A program made the translations under genes and the position numbers. Positions 1-7,866 of a DNA stretch of 34,350 nucleotides are shown piece by piece. This DNA is from Fimenecus sp964557975 (GTDB taxonomy: Bacteria; Bacillota; Clostridia; Oscillospirales; Acutalibacteraceae). Location of the stretch: assembly GCA_964557975.1 (NCBI GenBank), contig CAZLCG010000019.1, forward strand, positions 1 through 34,350, written 5' to 3'. The number at the start of each line of letters is the position of its first letter. Position 1 is the stretch's first letter. The notes beneath the pieces were generated by a model that worked only from the letters and a program-made list of their open reading frames with translations, searched no databases and was not told the DNA's origin.

Positions 1-54
1 CACAAGGGAGGCTTGCTCCGATCGTTTAAATAGGCGGGAATGTCCGCGCATAGT
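1..54. other. Window edge, no gene seen
   Basis: These bases lie downstream of the first minus-strand gene. A short GGGAG/GCTCC pairing near the edge is too weak to call a terminator, and nothing else is recognised. Confidence 0.4.
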
Positions 55-1197
55 TTATAATCCCGATTTTTCATAGATTTCTTTCATAATTGCAATATCC
101 TTTGCGTCGGCGTTCCGTATTCTCTTTATCTTTTTTCGGCTTTGTTTGCTAAACAGATTTTTAAATATTCTGATTAACCAGAAAAGCGGAAGAAGAAACG
201 GCGCTTTTTCGAGTATGGGATAAAGCAGCTTCATATGCTTTAATTCAGGGAAAGCCGCTTCAAAAATCATCTGCGCTTTTGTTTTTCTTTCGTTTTCAAT
301 ATTCGCGGCAGCGCCTGCGTTTTTAACGGGCGGTCCCAAGAGAATATAATTTTCCATAAGCTCAAGCGTCTCGTCGAGCTTTTCGTCGGCTTCACCGAAC
401 CAGCGCTCGCCGAGACGTTTTATGTTATCCGCGAAATCGGTAAGCCCGAGAACGGAAAACTGCTCGTTTATGTATTTAAAATCAAGCTGTTCGGAGCATT
501 TTTTATTTAGCAGATAAATGTCAATAACAGGTCTGAAGCACGAGCCTGCCGAGGTGTAATGTTCGGCAAGGTGCGCCGTTGTGTAAACATATAAATCGTT
601 ATATGACATTTTGTATTCGCCGTCTCCGACCGCATCCGCTCTGTCCCAAACGGACAGAAAATAACCGTACATATAATATTCTTCAACAAAAAGCGTATTG
701 TGAAGCTCTATTGTGAGAAAAGGCTCTTTAACAAGCACAATATCCTTGCCGTTGTTCATCTTTTGGCTGAGACCGTGCGAAAGGATAATTTCCCTTGCCC
801 GCGATACGTCGCTTTTTTTGACGAGAATATCCATATCTACCATAAAGCGAAGCTCGGGGGCAGGGTAAAGCGGCTTCAGGTGCGCGCCCTTGAGGAGCAT
901 AAAATCAATATTTGCATTATGAAATTCGGTCTTTATTCTTTGAAGCTCCGAGCGCTGGCTCATATCGCGCATAACTGCCGCCTGACAGGATTTTTTCAGC
1001 CTTAAAACGGATTCTCCGTCGGTAATTTCCTTATCCTTTACAGCCTCGTACAGAAGGCTTTGCGCCGAATTTCTGACCGCAAGCCTGTAAACGCAGTCAA
1101 AGTCGGCGTCCTCGGGGATTTCGGGACAGTCCGTACCGTTTATCGCGGACGACACGGCGCTTATAAAATATTTTTTTGTCGCTTGTAAATTTGCCAT
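55..1197 (-). CDS. Nucleotidyltransferase family protein (NTP_transf_5-like)
   Basis: A 380-residue protein. Residues about 98-126 carry the family pattern LLKG...LYP...R...DMDILV: K103-G104, then D121 and D123 as likely metal-binding acids of a minimal nucleotidyltransferase fold. Homologues are uncharacterised and often sit in polysaccharide or peptide-modification loci, so the substrate is unknown. The C-terminal part has a hydrophobic stretch (about residues 330-348) and a Lys/Arg-rich segment, suggesting membrane contact. The frame opens farther upstream, but ATG at 1197 is preferred because it follows AAGGAA at good spacing and the longer version would run into the upstream gene. It starts 10 bases after the stop of the EEP gene and is probably co-transcribed with it. 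Seen: motif and spacing. Inferred: activity. Confidence 0.72.
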   Translation of the reverse strand: MANLQATKKYFISAVSSAINGTDCPEIPEDADFDCVYRLAVRNSAQSLLYEAVKDKEITDGESVLRLKKSCQAAVMRDMSQRSELQRIKTEFHNANIDFMLLKGAHLKPLYPAPELRFMVDMDILVKKSDVSRAREIILSHGLSQKMNNGKDIVLVKEPFLTIELHNTLFVEEYYMYGYFLSVWDRADAVGDGEYKMSYNDLYVYTTAHLAEHYTSAGSCFRPVIDIYLLNKKCSEQLDFKYINEQFSVLGLTDFADNIKRLGERWFGEADEKLDETLELMENYILLGPPVKNAGAAANIENERKTKAQMIFEAAFPELKHMKLLYPILEKAPFLLPLFWLIRIFKNLFSKQSRKKIKRIRNADAKDIAIMKEIYEKSGL

Positions 1198-1207
1198 ACC
1201 GTTTCCT

Positions 1208-2122
1208 TCATGATAGTTTAAATTCCGCAAGAATGGGGAAGTGGTCGCTCGGATATACGCCGTCAAAGGTATCTGTGATTACCTTATAGCTTTCGACCTC
1301 CAATCCCGTTTTTGAAATCATAAAATAGTCAATACAATCCGAGTCAAGCTTTTCTCCGAAGCACTGGTAGGTGCAGGAGGTCACAGTGTTTTCCGTCTGA
1401 TATTTGGCGTCGAGAAAATTTTCCGTGACCTTGCTGTATGTAACCGAATCCTCAGTCGCGTTGAAATCCCCCATAATCATACTCGGCAGCCCGCCGAACT
1501 GCGATATTTTATCAAGCACAACGCCTATGCCCTTAACCCTTGCTTCATCGCTTACATGGTCAAGATGCGTGTTGAACACGACAAACTGCTTGCCGCTTGA
1601 CAATTCATTAAGAATTACATAACTGCAAATTCTGTAGCATTTTGAATCCCAGTCCTTACTCATTTCCTCGGGAGTTTCGGAAAGCCAGAACGAGCCTTTG
1701 TCGATAAGCTCATACAAATCCGTTCTGTAAAATATGGGACAGCCCTCGGCAAAAAGCGTGCCGTCACGGTATTCAATGACAGAGTCAAAGCCTGCAAGGC
1801 AATCCCTTAAATAGGCATACTGCCATTTTGTTACCTCTTGAAAGCCGATTATCGACGGGGCGTTGTTTTCAATGTTCTTTACAATCAAATCAGCCCGATA
1901 CAGCCAGCTGCGCTTGCCCGTATCCTGCGGATTCCAACAGCGGACATTACAGCTCATAACGGTGATGCCGCCGTCAGCGGATGTTGTATTTTCCGTATAT
2001 GTAATTTGCCGCTTATTGCTTTTGTAATGAGGGTAATATTTAAACTCCGTAACGGCAAGAGCGGCAAGAATAATCAAAAATACCGCAAGAATTACCGAAA
2101 ATATTTTTGTTCTCTTTTTCAA
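1208..2122 (-). CDS. Membrane-anchored endonuclease/exonuclease/phosphatase family protein
   Basis: A 304-residue protein with a Lys/Arg start and a hydrophobic segment (residues about 7-25) that should act as a signal anchor or uncleaved signal peptide, placing the enzyme outside the membrane. The EEP (DNase I-like) fold is clear from its ordered motifs: SCNVR (N59), GFQEV (E96), NTHLDH (H186, D188), GDFNA (D219, N221) and SDHFP (D293, H294). These are the metal and catalytic residues of Mg-dependent phosphodiesterases. The family includes nucleases, sphingomyelinases and inositol phosphatases, so the substrate cannot be fixed. The start is a TTG, since no ATG or GTG precedes it after the ribosome site AGGTGA five bases upstream. 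It is divergent from the CehA-PHP-GH127 operon. Confidence 0.82.
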   Translation of the reverse strand: MKKRTKIFSVILAVFLIILAALAVTEFKYYPHYKSNKRQITYTENTTSADGGITVMSCNVRCWNPQDTGKRSWLYRADLIVKNIENNAPSIIGFQEVTKWQYAYLRDCLAGFDSVIEYRDGTLFAEGCPIFYRTDLYELIDKGSFWLSETPEEMSKDWDSKCYRICSYVILNELSSGKQFVVFNTHLDHVSDEARVKGIGVVLDKISQFGGLPSMIMGDFNATEDSVTYSKVTENFLDAKYQTENTVTSCTYQCFGEKLDSDCIDYFMISKTGLEVESYKVITDTFDGVYPSDHFPILAEFKLS

Positions 2123-2177
2123 AAAATCACCTCGTTAACATATTAACATATATTTTTTCAAAAGTCCATAAGAGTAA

Positions 2178-2206
2178 TTGAATATGAAAACCCTTTGTGG
2201 TACAAT
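2178..2206 (+). promoter_or_regulatory. Sigma-A promoter of the CehA-PHP-GH127 operon
   Basis: TTGAAT at 2178-2183 and TACAAT at 2201-2206 with a 17-base spacer. The predicted start near 2213 leaves a short leader before GAGGGGG (2221-2227) and the TTG start at 2234. No operator repeat was recognised. Confidence 0.68.
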
Positions 2207-2233
2207 AAATCCAAACGAACGAGGGGGTCAATC

Positions 2234-2692
2234 TTGAAGCTTATATATTCTTTAAGAAAAACGCTTACCGAAGCGGATAACAAAACAAATGTGTTCTGCC
2301 CGTTTTTTATTGAACGGGAGCTTAAAAAAATGGAAATACGGTTTTCATATTCCCCAAAGGAGCTTGACGATACGCAAAAAGCCCGCCGCTTTATTGACGA
2401 GGGCTTCCGAAAATATGCTCCCGAGCCTTACAGGAAGGGATATAAGCCGTGGCAGGAGTATCTGCCCGTTCTGAACCTGCTTACCGTTTCGCTTGACAGC
2501 CCGTCGGGCTATGTCGGGTGCGCTCACAGGCAAAGCCCCGAACAAATACATATCTTTACCGAAAACGAATGCTCAAGGGGCTTCGTTCCGCAAAGGCTTG
2601 AAACGGGGCTTTGGAGAGTAACCGTCAATGTTCACGCTCTTGTAAGCGACGAGTGTACCTTTAATCTTGAGGTGTATGGGGAGGAAAGGTAG
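2234..2692 (+). CDS. CehA/McbA N-terminal domain protein (first half of a split gene)
   Basis: A 152-residue protein. The start is TTG at 2234, seven bases after GAGGGGG; an ATG at 2331 is possible but would cut into the domain. The pattern 'LRKTLTEAD...MEIRFSYSPKEL...GGFVPQ-like...GLWRVTVNVHAL...CTFNLEVYG' resembles the beta-rich domain that precedes the PHP hydrolase domain in CehA/McbA-family metallohydrolases, as I recall that family. Here the frame ends in TAG at 2690-2692 and the PHP domain opens in the same frame at 2696. A Shine-Dalgarno-like GGGGAGGAAAGG run lies in the last codons, so the second half can be translated by reinitiation. No metal ligands are seen in this half, so it is probably a partner or substrate-binding domain. 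Confidence 0.65.
   Translation: MKLIYSLRKTLTEADNKTNVFCPFFIERELKKMEIRFSYSPKELDDTQKARRFIDEGFRKYAPEPYRKGYKPWQEYLPVLNLLTVSLDSPSGYVGCAHRQSPEQIHIFTENECSRGFVPQRLETGLWRVTVNVHALVSDECTFNLEVYGEER
2690..2692 (+). other. In-frame TAG separating two domains usually fused
   Basis: The upstream frame reads through ...GAA AGG TAG TTT ATG AAT... with no shift, so one codon alone splits the two domains. The ribosome site in the preceding codons argues for a stable split, but a sequencing error or suppression cannot be excluded. Confidence 0.85.
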
Positions 2693-2695
2693 TTT

Positions 2696-3670
2696 ATGAA
2701 TTGGTTTGCGTGCGAAATGCACTGCCATACGCTCAATTCCGACGGCGATTTTACCGTCGGGGAGCTTTTGACAACGGCAAAAAAATATGAACTGGACGGT
2801 ATCGCTTTGACCGACCATAACACTACCGCAGGTCACAGGGCGGTTACAGCCGAGCTTCAAAAAAATACGGTCAGCGTGCTTTTGGGCATTGAATGGACAA
2901 CCTATTTCGGTCATATGCTCGTTACGGGCTGTGAAAAATTCGTCGATTGGCGCGATGCCGTTCCGGACAATATCGACGAAAAAACCGACGAAATAAAAAA
3001 GTACAACGGTATGGTCGGAATTGCCCACCCGTTTGAGTTGGGAAGTCCTATGTGTACGGGCGGATTTTGGGAGTACAACGTTCATAAATGGGAAAACATT
3101 GATTATATCGAGGTTTGGTCAAAGCCGTTCCCTGCGTCGAAATCCGCAAACGAAAGGGCAATGAAGATGTGGACGTCCTTACTCGACAGGGGATACCGTC
3201 TTGCCGCAACCTACGGTAAGGATTGGCATAGGCTTTCGCCCGAGGAGGTTCCGTCAGCCTGCACCTATGTCGGAACGGAATGTGAAACGCTTACGGGGGC
3301 GGAGATTAAAAACGCCGTTTTAAACGGAAGAACCGCGGTTGCTATGGGTCCGAGAGTTTTAATGAGCGCAAGGCAGGGGAGCGTAAGGCTTAATTTGGGC
3401 GGCTGTTTAAAATCGGGAGAGAGAACAGAGTTTACGGTAAACGTCAACGAAACGGTCAGAAAAAATATGTGGAAAAAATTCAACTTTTCGGTAGACGCCG
3501 TAAGGCTCGTCGGAGTCGGCGGCAAAACCGTTTGCGAAAATAAATATGACGGCAACGATATTGTTTTCGATCTGACAGCGCGAAAGGGCTGGTACAGGGC
3601 GGAAATTTGGGGAAGCGCCGCAGGGCTTTCCTGCGAGCTTGGCTTTACAAGTCCTATTTACTGTGAATAG
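2696..3670 (+). CDS. PHP-domain metallohydrolase, CehA/McbA family (second half of a split gene)
   Basis: A 324-residue protein with a full PHP metal site: H9 and H11 (MHCHT), D16, D40-H41 (TDHN), E66 (GIEWTT), H73, H111 (GIAHPFE), and D176/H178 (GKDWHR). PHP enzymes hydrolyse phosphoester or carbamate-type bonds with two or three bound metals; CehA and McbA act on carbaryl, but most relatives sit in carbohydrate loci and have unknown substrates. A beta-rich C-terminal part (about 220-324) follows. ATG at 2696 lies 6 bases after AAAGG. It is in frame with the upstream gene, three bases past its TAG. It lies 15 bases before the GH127 gene, so a role in handling arabinose-containing glycans is plausible but inferred. 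Confidence 0.8.
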   Translation: MNWFACEMHCHTLNSDGDFTVGELLTTAKKYELDGIALTDHNTTAGHRAVTAELQKNTVSVLLGIEWTTYFGHMLVTGCEKFVDWRDAVPDNIDEKTDEIKKYNGMVGIAHPFELGSPMCTGGFWEYNVHKWENIDYIEVWSKPFPASKSANERAMKMWTSLLDRGYRLAATYGKDWHRLSPEEVPSACTYVGTECETLTGAEIKNAVLNGRTAVAMGPRVLMSARQGSVRLNLGGCLKSGERTEFTVNVNETVRKNMWKKFNFSVDAVRLVGVGGKTVCENKYDGNDIVFDLTARKGWYRAEIWGSAAGLSCELGFTSPIYCE

Positions 3671-3685
3671 AAAAGGGTGATTATA

Positions 3686-5572
3686 ATGGGTGTAATTTAT
3701 AAAAGCGAAGGGTTCATAAAGCGTGAGCAGGAGCTTATCAAAAATACGGTAATACCTTATCAGTACAGTATTTTAAACGACAGCATGGACGGCGTGGAGC
3801 AAAGCCACGCTATCAAAAATTTTGAAAATGCGGCGGGGCTGCTGAGCGGTGATAACAGCTGCGGCGGCTTTAAGGGAATGGTGTTTCAGGACAGCGACGT
3901 TGCAAAATGGCTTGAAGCGGTTGCGTATTCCCTGGAATACTGCGAGGATAAAGAGCTTGAAGCTCTTGCGGATAAGGTAATCGATACAGTCTCGCGCGCT
4001 CAGGAAGCGGACGGTTATTTAGACACCTACTACACTCTTAACGGCAGGGAAAAAAGCTGGACCAATCTGCTTGAGGGACACGAGTTATACTGTTCGGGGC
4101 ATATGATTGAAGCGGCTGTCGCGTATTATGAGGCGACGGGCAAAACCGCTTTGCTCGACGTTGCAAAAAAGAACGCGGATTTAATATACAAGCTGTTTGT
4201 TGAGGATAAAAAAGAGGGCGTACCCGGTCATCCTGAAATAGAGCTTGCGCTTATAAGGCTTTACAGGGCGACGGGCGATAAAAGATACCTCGATTCGGCA
4301 GGGCGTTTTATAAATGAAAGAGGCGTAAATCCAAGCTTTTTCCTTGAAGAAAGCAAAAAGAGAAATTGGCAGGTTTGGGGGATGAATCCCCGCGACACCG
4401 ATTATAATCAGTCCTCTCTGCCCGTAAGGGAGCAAAAGGACGCCGTAGGTCACAGCGTAAGGGCGGTTTATCTTTATACCGCTATGGCGGGATATGCCTC
4501 GATTACGGGCGACAAAGAGCTTTTTGAGGCGTGCAAACGCCTGCTTGAAAGCATTGTAAACAAGAGAATGTATATCACGGGAGGCATAGGCTCGTCCGTT
4601 AACGGCGAAGCGTTTACCGCGGATTACGATTTGCCCAACGACACCGCTTATGCGGAAACCTGCGCGTCTATAGGGCTTATTTTCTTTATGCGTGAAATGC
4701 TCGAAAACGAGATCAACTCAAAATACGCTGATATTGCCGAAACGGCGTTTTATAATAACGTGCTTGCAGGTATGTCGCTTGACGGCAAGCGGTTTTTCTA
4801 TGTTAATCCGCTTGAAGTAATCCCCGGCATTTCGGGAAAAATTTCAACCCACGCTCACACTTTGCCCGAAAGACCGCAGTGGTTCTCCTGCGCCTGCTGT
4901 CCGCCGAACACGGCAAGGCTTATTATGTCCGTTCACAAGTACGCTTACAGTGAAAAGGACGGCGCGGCTTTCTGCCATTTATTCGCGGCGGGCGATGTGA
5001 AATTCGGAAACGGCGCTCATATAAAGTGCGAAACCGAATACCCGTTCGGTCTTACCGTGGAATACAGAATTATCAAGGCTTCGGGCGCGCTTGCAGTCAG
5101 AATACCGTCATGGAGCAAAAAAACGTCCGTTACCAAAAACGGTTCGGAGGTAAAGCCAAAAACCGAAAACGGATATGCTTATTTTGATGATTTATGTGAA
5201 AATGATATTTTGAGGTTCTCGTTTGACGATAGGGTAAAGCACGTTTATTCCAACCCCGCCGTGTTTGAAAATTCGGGTATGACCGCTCTTAAAAGAGGTC
5301 CGCTCGTATACTGCGCGGAGGGGGTTGACAACGGCGGCGACGTTTTATCCCTTGTAATTTCCGAAAAAGGAACAGCCTCGGTTGAGCCGTTTGAAATCGG
5401 CGGACTAAAGATAAATAAAATTGTCGCGGACGGATACAGAATAAATAAAACGCTTGGCTTGTACACAGAAAACAAGCCTGAAAAAACCCCGTGCAAAATA
5501 ACGGCGATGCCGTATTTCGTATGGGGTAACAGGTGCAAAAATCAGATGAGGGTTTGGCTGCCCGAAATATAG
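3686..5572 (+). CDS. Glycoside hydrolase family 127, beta-L-arabinofuranosidase
   Basis: A 628-residue cytoplasmic enzyme, close in length to Bifidobacterium HypBA1 (658). It hydrolyses terminal beta-L-arabinofuranose, for instance from beta-arabinooligosaccharides of plant hydroxyproline-rich glycoproteins. Residues matching the HypBA1 catalytic set are present with near-identical spacing: E308 (acid/base), E324 and C326 in YAETCAS, and C404-C405 in FSCACCPPN, where the first of the pair is the nucleophile and these residues bind zinc. An alpha/alpha barrel precedes a beta-sandwich tail. ATG at 3686 follows AAAGGGTG; the GTG nine bases upstream lies in that ribosome site. No signal peptide is seen, so it needs imported substrate. 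It is last in the operon with the CehA-PHP genes and feeds L-arabinose to araA-araD nearby. Confidence 0.9.
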   Translation: MGVIYKSEGFIKREQELIKNTVIPYQYSILNDSMDGVEQSHAIKNFENAAGLLSGDNSCGGFKGMVFQDSDVAKWLEAVAYSLEYCEDKELEALADKVIDTVSRAQEADGYLDTYYTLNGREKSWTNLLEGHELYCSGHMIEAAVAYYEATGKTALLDVAKKNADLIYKLFVEDKKEGVPGHPEIELALIRLYRATGDKRYLDSAGRFINERGVNPSFFLEESKKRNWQVWGMNPRDTDYNQSSLPVREQKDAVGHSVRAVYLYTAMAGYASITGDKELFEACKRLLESIVNKRMYITGGIGSSVNGEAFTADYDLPNDTAYAETCASIGLIFFMREMLENEINSKYADIAETAFYNNVLAGMSLDGKRFFYVNPLEVIPGISGKISTHAHTLPERPQWFSCACCPPNTARLIMSVHKYAYSEKDGAAFCHLFAAGDVKFGNGAHIKCETEYPFGLTVEYRIIKASGALAVRIPSWSKKTSVTKNGSEVKPKTENGYAYFDDLCENDILRFSFDDRVKHVYSNPAVFENSGMTALKRGPLVYCAEGVDNGGDVLSLVISEKGTASVEPFEIGGLKINKIVADGYRINKTLGLYTENKPEKTPCKITAMPYFVWGNRCKNQMRVWLPEI

Positions 5573-5590
5573 GAATAGGAGAGCCTAACC

Positions 5591-5870
5591 TTAAGGCGAG
5601 GGGAGTTTAACCCGATATGGTTTAAAACGGTATATTTCCGCTAAAGCATCGTTAAAAATCTCACCATACGACAGTATGGCTTCGATTTTATGCCTTGCTT
5701 TAACGAAAATCTCCTCGTTTTAAACTGCTGAGCACCTAAAGCGCAGGAATTTCGGATGAATTTTTGCTTTTGAGACGGCAGACGGGCTGTCGCCCGTCAA
5801 CGGTAAAAAAGTGAAAATTTACCGAAAGACCAAGCTTTAGGCATATTTTGTTCAACTCTCCTCGCCTTAA
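5591..5870. repeat. 280-bp element with 21-bp terminal inverted repeats (MITE-like)
   Basis: The left end (5591-5611, TTAAGGCGAGG then GGAGTTTAAC) is matched by the reverse complement of the right end (5850-5870) at 19 of 21 positions. Inside are perfect hairpins at 5664-5679 (CCATAC/GTATGG) and 5781-5798 (GACGGGC/GCCCGTC, loop TGTC), a CGGTAAA/TTTACCG pair at 5801-5824 and a CGTTAAA/TTTAACG pair at 5650-5705. There is no ORF. Both ends carry TTAA, which could be the target site, though as a palindrome it cannot be told apart from the repeat itself. The right end contains the cdd stop codon. It fills nearly all of the gap between the convergent GH127 and cdd genes and may end transcription for both. 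Confidence 0.7.
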
Positions 5871-6262
5871 AGGTCAAAGCTTTGCGGCAGAAGCTCTGTA
5901 AGCGAATAGGACGATACGTTTTTCGGGCTGCCGAGAAAAATTTTAAAATCCCCCGAGCAAAACTCGCTCATAACCTGACGGCACACTCCGCATGGCGCGC
6001 ACAGGGGTTTGCGAGAGCCGTCCTTGTATCTTCCGACTATTGCAATAGCCTCAAAGTCGGTTTCACCCTCCGAAACAGCCTTGAAAAACGCCACTCTTTC
6101 GGCGCATACGGTAGGCGAAAAGCATTTGTTTTCAATGTTACAGCCCGTATAGACCCTTCCGCTTTTTGTAATAAGCGCGGCTCCCACGCTGAAGCCGGAA
6201 TAGGGCGAATATGAATTGTTTACTGCCTGCTCGGCTCGGCTTAAAAGCTCTTGCGGCGTCAA
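5867..6262 (-). CDS. cdd: Cytidine deaminase
   Basis: A 131-residue protein of the small homotetrameric type, close to the B. subtilis length. It converts cytidine and deoxycytidine to uridine forms in pyrimidine salvage. The zinc site is complete: C53-A-E55 (TVCAERVAFF, E55 as proton shuttle) and C91/C94 (PCGVCRQ). An in-frame ATG lies at 6271, but AAGGAG touches it directly, so TTG at 6262, nine bases after AAGGAG, is the better start. The stop codon TAA lies within the right inverted repeat of the 5591-5870 element, so the last two codons (Asp-Leu) and the stop border or belong to that element. It is divergent from araA. Confidence 0.93.
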   Translation of the reverse strand: MTPQELLSRAEQAVNNSYSPYSGFSVGAALITKSGRVYTGCNIENKCFSPTVCAERVAFFKAVSEGETDFEAIAIVGRYKDGSRKPLCAPCGVCRQVMSEFCSGDFKIFLGSPKNVSSYSLTELLPQSFDL

Positions 6263-6321
6263 GACTATCATCTCCTTACAATTATTCTAAAATGAAATTA
6301 AATTAAAATCAACTAAAATTA

Positions 6322-6350
6322 TTGAAAATTTTTTGTTCTTGTAATATTAT
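6322..6350 (+). promoter_or_regulatory. Sigma-A promoter of araA-araD
   Basis: TTGAAA at 6322-6327, 17-base spacer, TATTAT at 6345-6350. The leader is about 34 bases and ends with AAAAGGTGG at 6375-6383. No AraR-like ATTTGTAC repeat or catabolite-response element was recognised. Confidence 0.65.
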
Positions 6351-6390
6351 ATATCCAAACACATTTAACATATTAAAAGGTGGTTTTTGT

Positions 6391-7866
6391 ATGAAAATGA
6401 AAGAATATCAATTCTATTTCGTCGTCGGCTCGCAGTTCCTTTACGGGCAGGAAGCTCTCGACCAAATCAATAAGGACGCGCGGGTTATGGTTGACGCGCT
6501 CAATAAGGACGGCAATTTACCGTGCGGAATAAAGTATTTCCCCTGCGTTAAGACCTCGCAGGAAATCTACGACATTATGAACGCCGCCAATAACGACGAA
6601 GCCTGCGCGGGAGTTATTACATGGATGCACACCTTTTCACCGTCAAAAATGTGGGTTAAGGGGCTTATGGCGCTTCGCAAACCATATCTGCATCTGAACA
6701 CGCAGTTTAACCGTGAAATCCCGTGGAACGACATTGATATGGACTTTATGAACCTTAATCAGTCCGCTCACGGCGACAGGGAGCATGGCTATATCTCGGC
6801 TCGGCTTCGTATGAACAGAAAAGTGGTTGTCGGCTATTGGCAGGACGCTGATTTCTGCGAGCAGGTAGCCGTTTGGATGCGCGCGGCGGTCGGCGCGGCG
6901 GAGTCAAGGAAGCTTCGCGTGCTTCGTATTTCGGACAATATGCGTAATGTTGCCGTAACCGAGGGCGACAAGGTTGAGGCTCTTATTAAGCTCGGCTGGT
7001 CGGTCGACCACTACGGCGTAGGCGATATTATAAATGAGGTAAACGCCGTAACCGAGGCGGAAATTGACGGGCAGATGGCGCAGTATGCCGAAAACTATGA
7101 TATGGATACAGACAATATAGACGCAGTCCGCTATCAGGCAAGAGAAGAGGTCGCCATTAAAAAATTCCTTGACAGAGGGGGCTTTAAGGCATACCACACA
7201 AATTTTGAGGATTTGCAGGCGCTTCGCCAGCTTCCCGGTCTTGCTTCTCAGGATCTGATGCGTCAGGGCTACGGCTTCGGCGCTGAGGGCGACTGGAAGG
7301 TTGCCGCTATGACAAGAATAATGAAGGTTATGGCGGAGGGTATCGGCAAGGGCACCGCCTTTATGGAGGATTATACATATCACCTTGAAAAGGGCAACGA
7401 AATGATTTTAGGCTCTCATATGCTTGAGGTTTGCCCGAGCGTTGCCTGCGATAAGCCGAAAATTCAGGTTCATCCTCTCGGTATAGGCGACAGAGAGGAT
7501 CCCGCAAGACTTGTGTTCAAGGCAAAGCAGGGCAAGGCGATAGTAGTTTCGCTTATTGATATGGGCGACAGGTTCAGAATGATCGTTAACGACATTGAGT
7601 GTCGGGCTCAGGAGCATGATATGCCGAAGCTTCCCGTCGCGGGCGTGCTTTGGAAACCGCTCCCCGACCTTAAAACCTCGGCTGCTTGCTGGATTTATGC
7701 GGGCGGCGCTCACCACTCGGTACTGTCTTACGATTTGACAGCCGAGCATATGCGCGATTTTGCCGAGATTATGGGCGTAGAGTTTGTTCATATCAATATG
7801 GATACGAACGTTAACGATTTCCGCAGGGAGCTCCAATACAACGACGTTATCTGGAGGAACAAATAA
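6391..7866 (+). CDS. araA: L-arabinose isomerase
   Basis: A 491-residue cytoplasmic enzyme that converts L-arabinose to L-ribulose with Mn2+. The metal and catalytic residues line up with E. coli AraA (E306, E333, H350, H450): here E299 (GAEGDWK), E326 (FMEDYTY), H343 (GSHMLEVCP) and H441/H442 (GGAHHSVLS), with the first two spacings identical. The N terminus (FVVGSQFLYGQEALDQ) matches the family opening. ATG at 6391 follows AAAAGGTGG; the frame extends upstream but without a ribosome site. The stop overlaps the araD start by one base (TAATG), so translation is coupled. No araB kinase or araR regulator is in the window. Confidence 0.97.
   Translation: MKMKEYQFYFVVGSQFLYGQEALDQINKDARVMVDALNKDGNLPCGIKYFPCVKTSQEIYDIMNAANNDEACAGVITWMHTFSPSKMWVKGLMALRKPYLHLNTQFNREIPWNDIDMDFMNLNQSAHGDREHGYISARLRMNRKVVVGYWQDADFCEQVAVWMRAAVGAAESRKLRVLRISDNMRNVAVTEGDKVEALIKLGWSVDHYGVGDIINEVNAVTEAEIDGQMAQYAENYDMDTDNIDAVRYQAREEVAIKKFLDRGGFKAYHTNFEDLQALRQLPGLASQDLMRQGYGFGAEGDWKVAAMTRIMKVMAEGIGKGTAFMEDYTYHLEKGNEMILGSHMLEVCPSVACDKPKIQVHPLGIGDREDPARLVFKAKQGKAIVVSLIDMGDRFRMIVNDIECRAQEHDMPKLPVAGVLWKPLPDLKTSAACWIYAGGAHHSVLSYDLTAEHMRDFAEIMGVEFVHINMDTNVNDFRRELQYNDVIWRNK

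Noticed and set aside
2573..3085. 170-residue minus-strand open frame
   Set aside because: Antisense to the well-supported CehA-PHP genes and lacks a ribosome site.
6904..7383. 159-residue minus-strand open frame
   Set aside because: Antisense to araA, whose catalytic residues are all in place.
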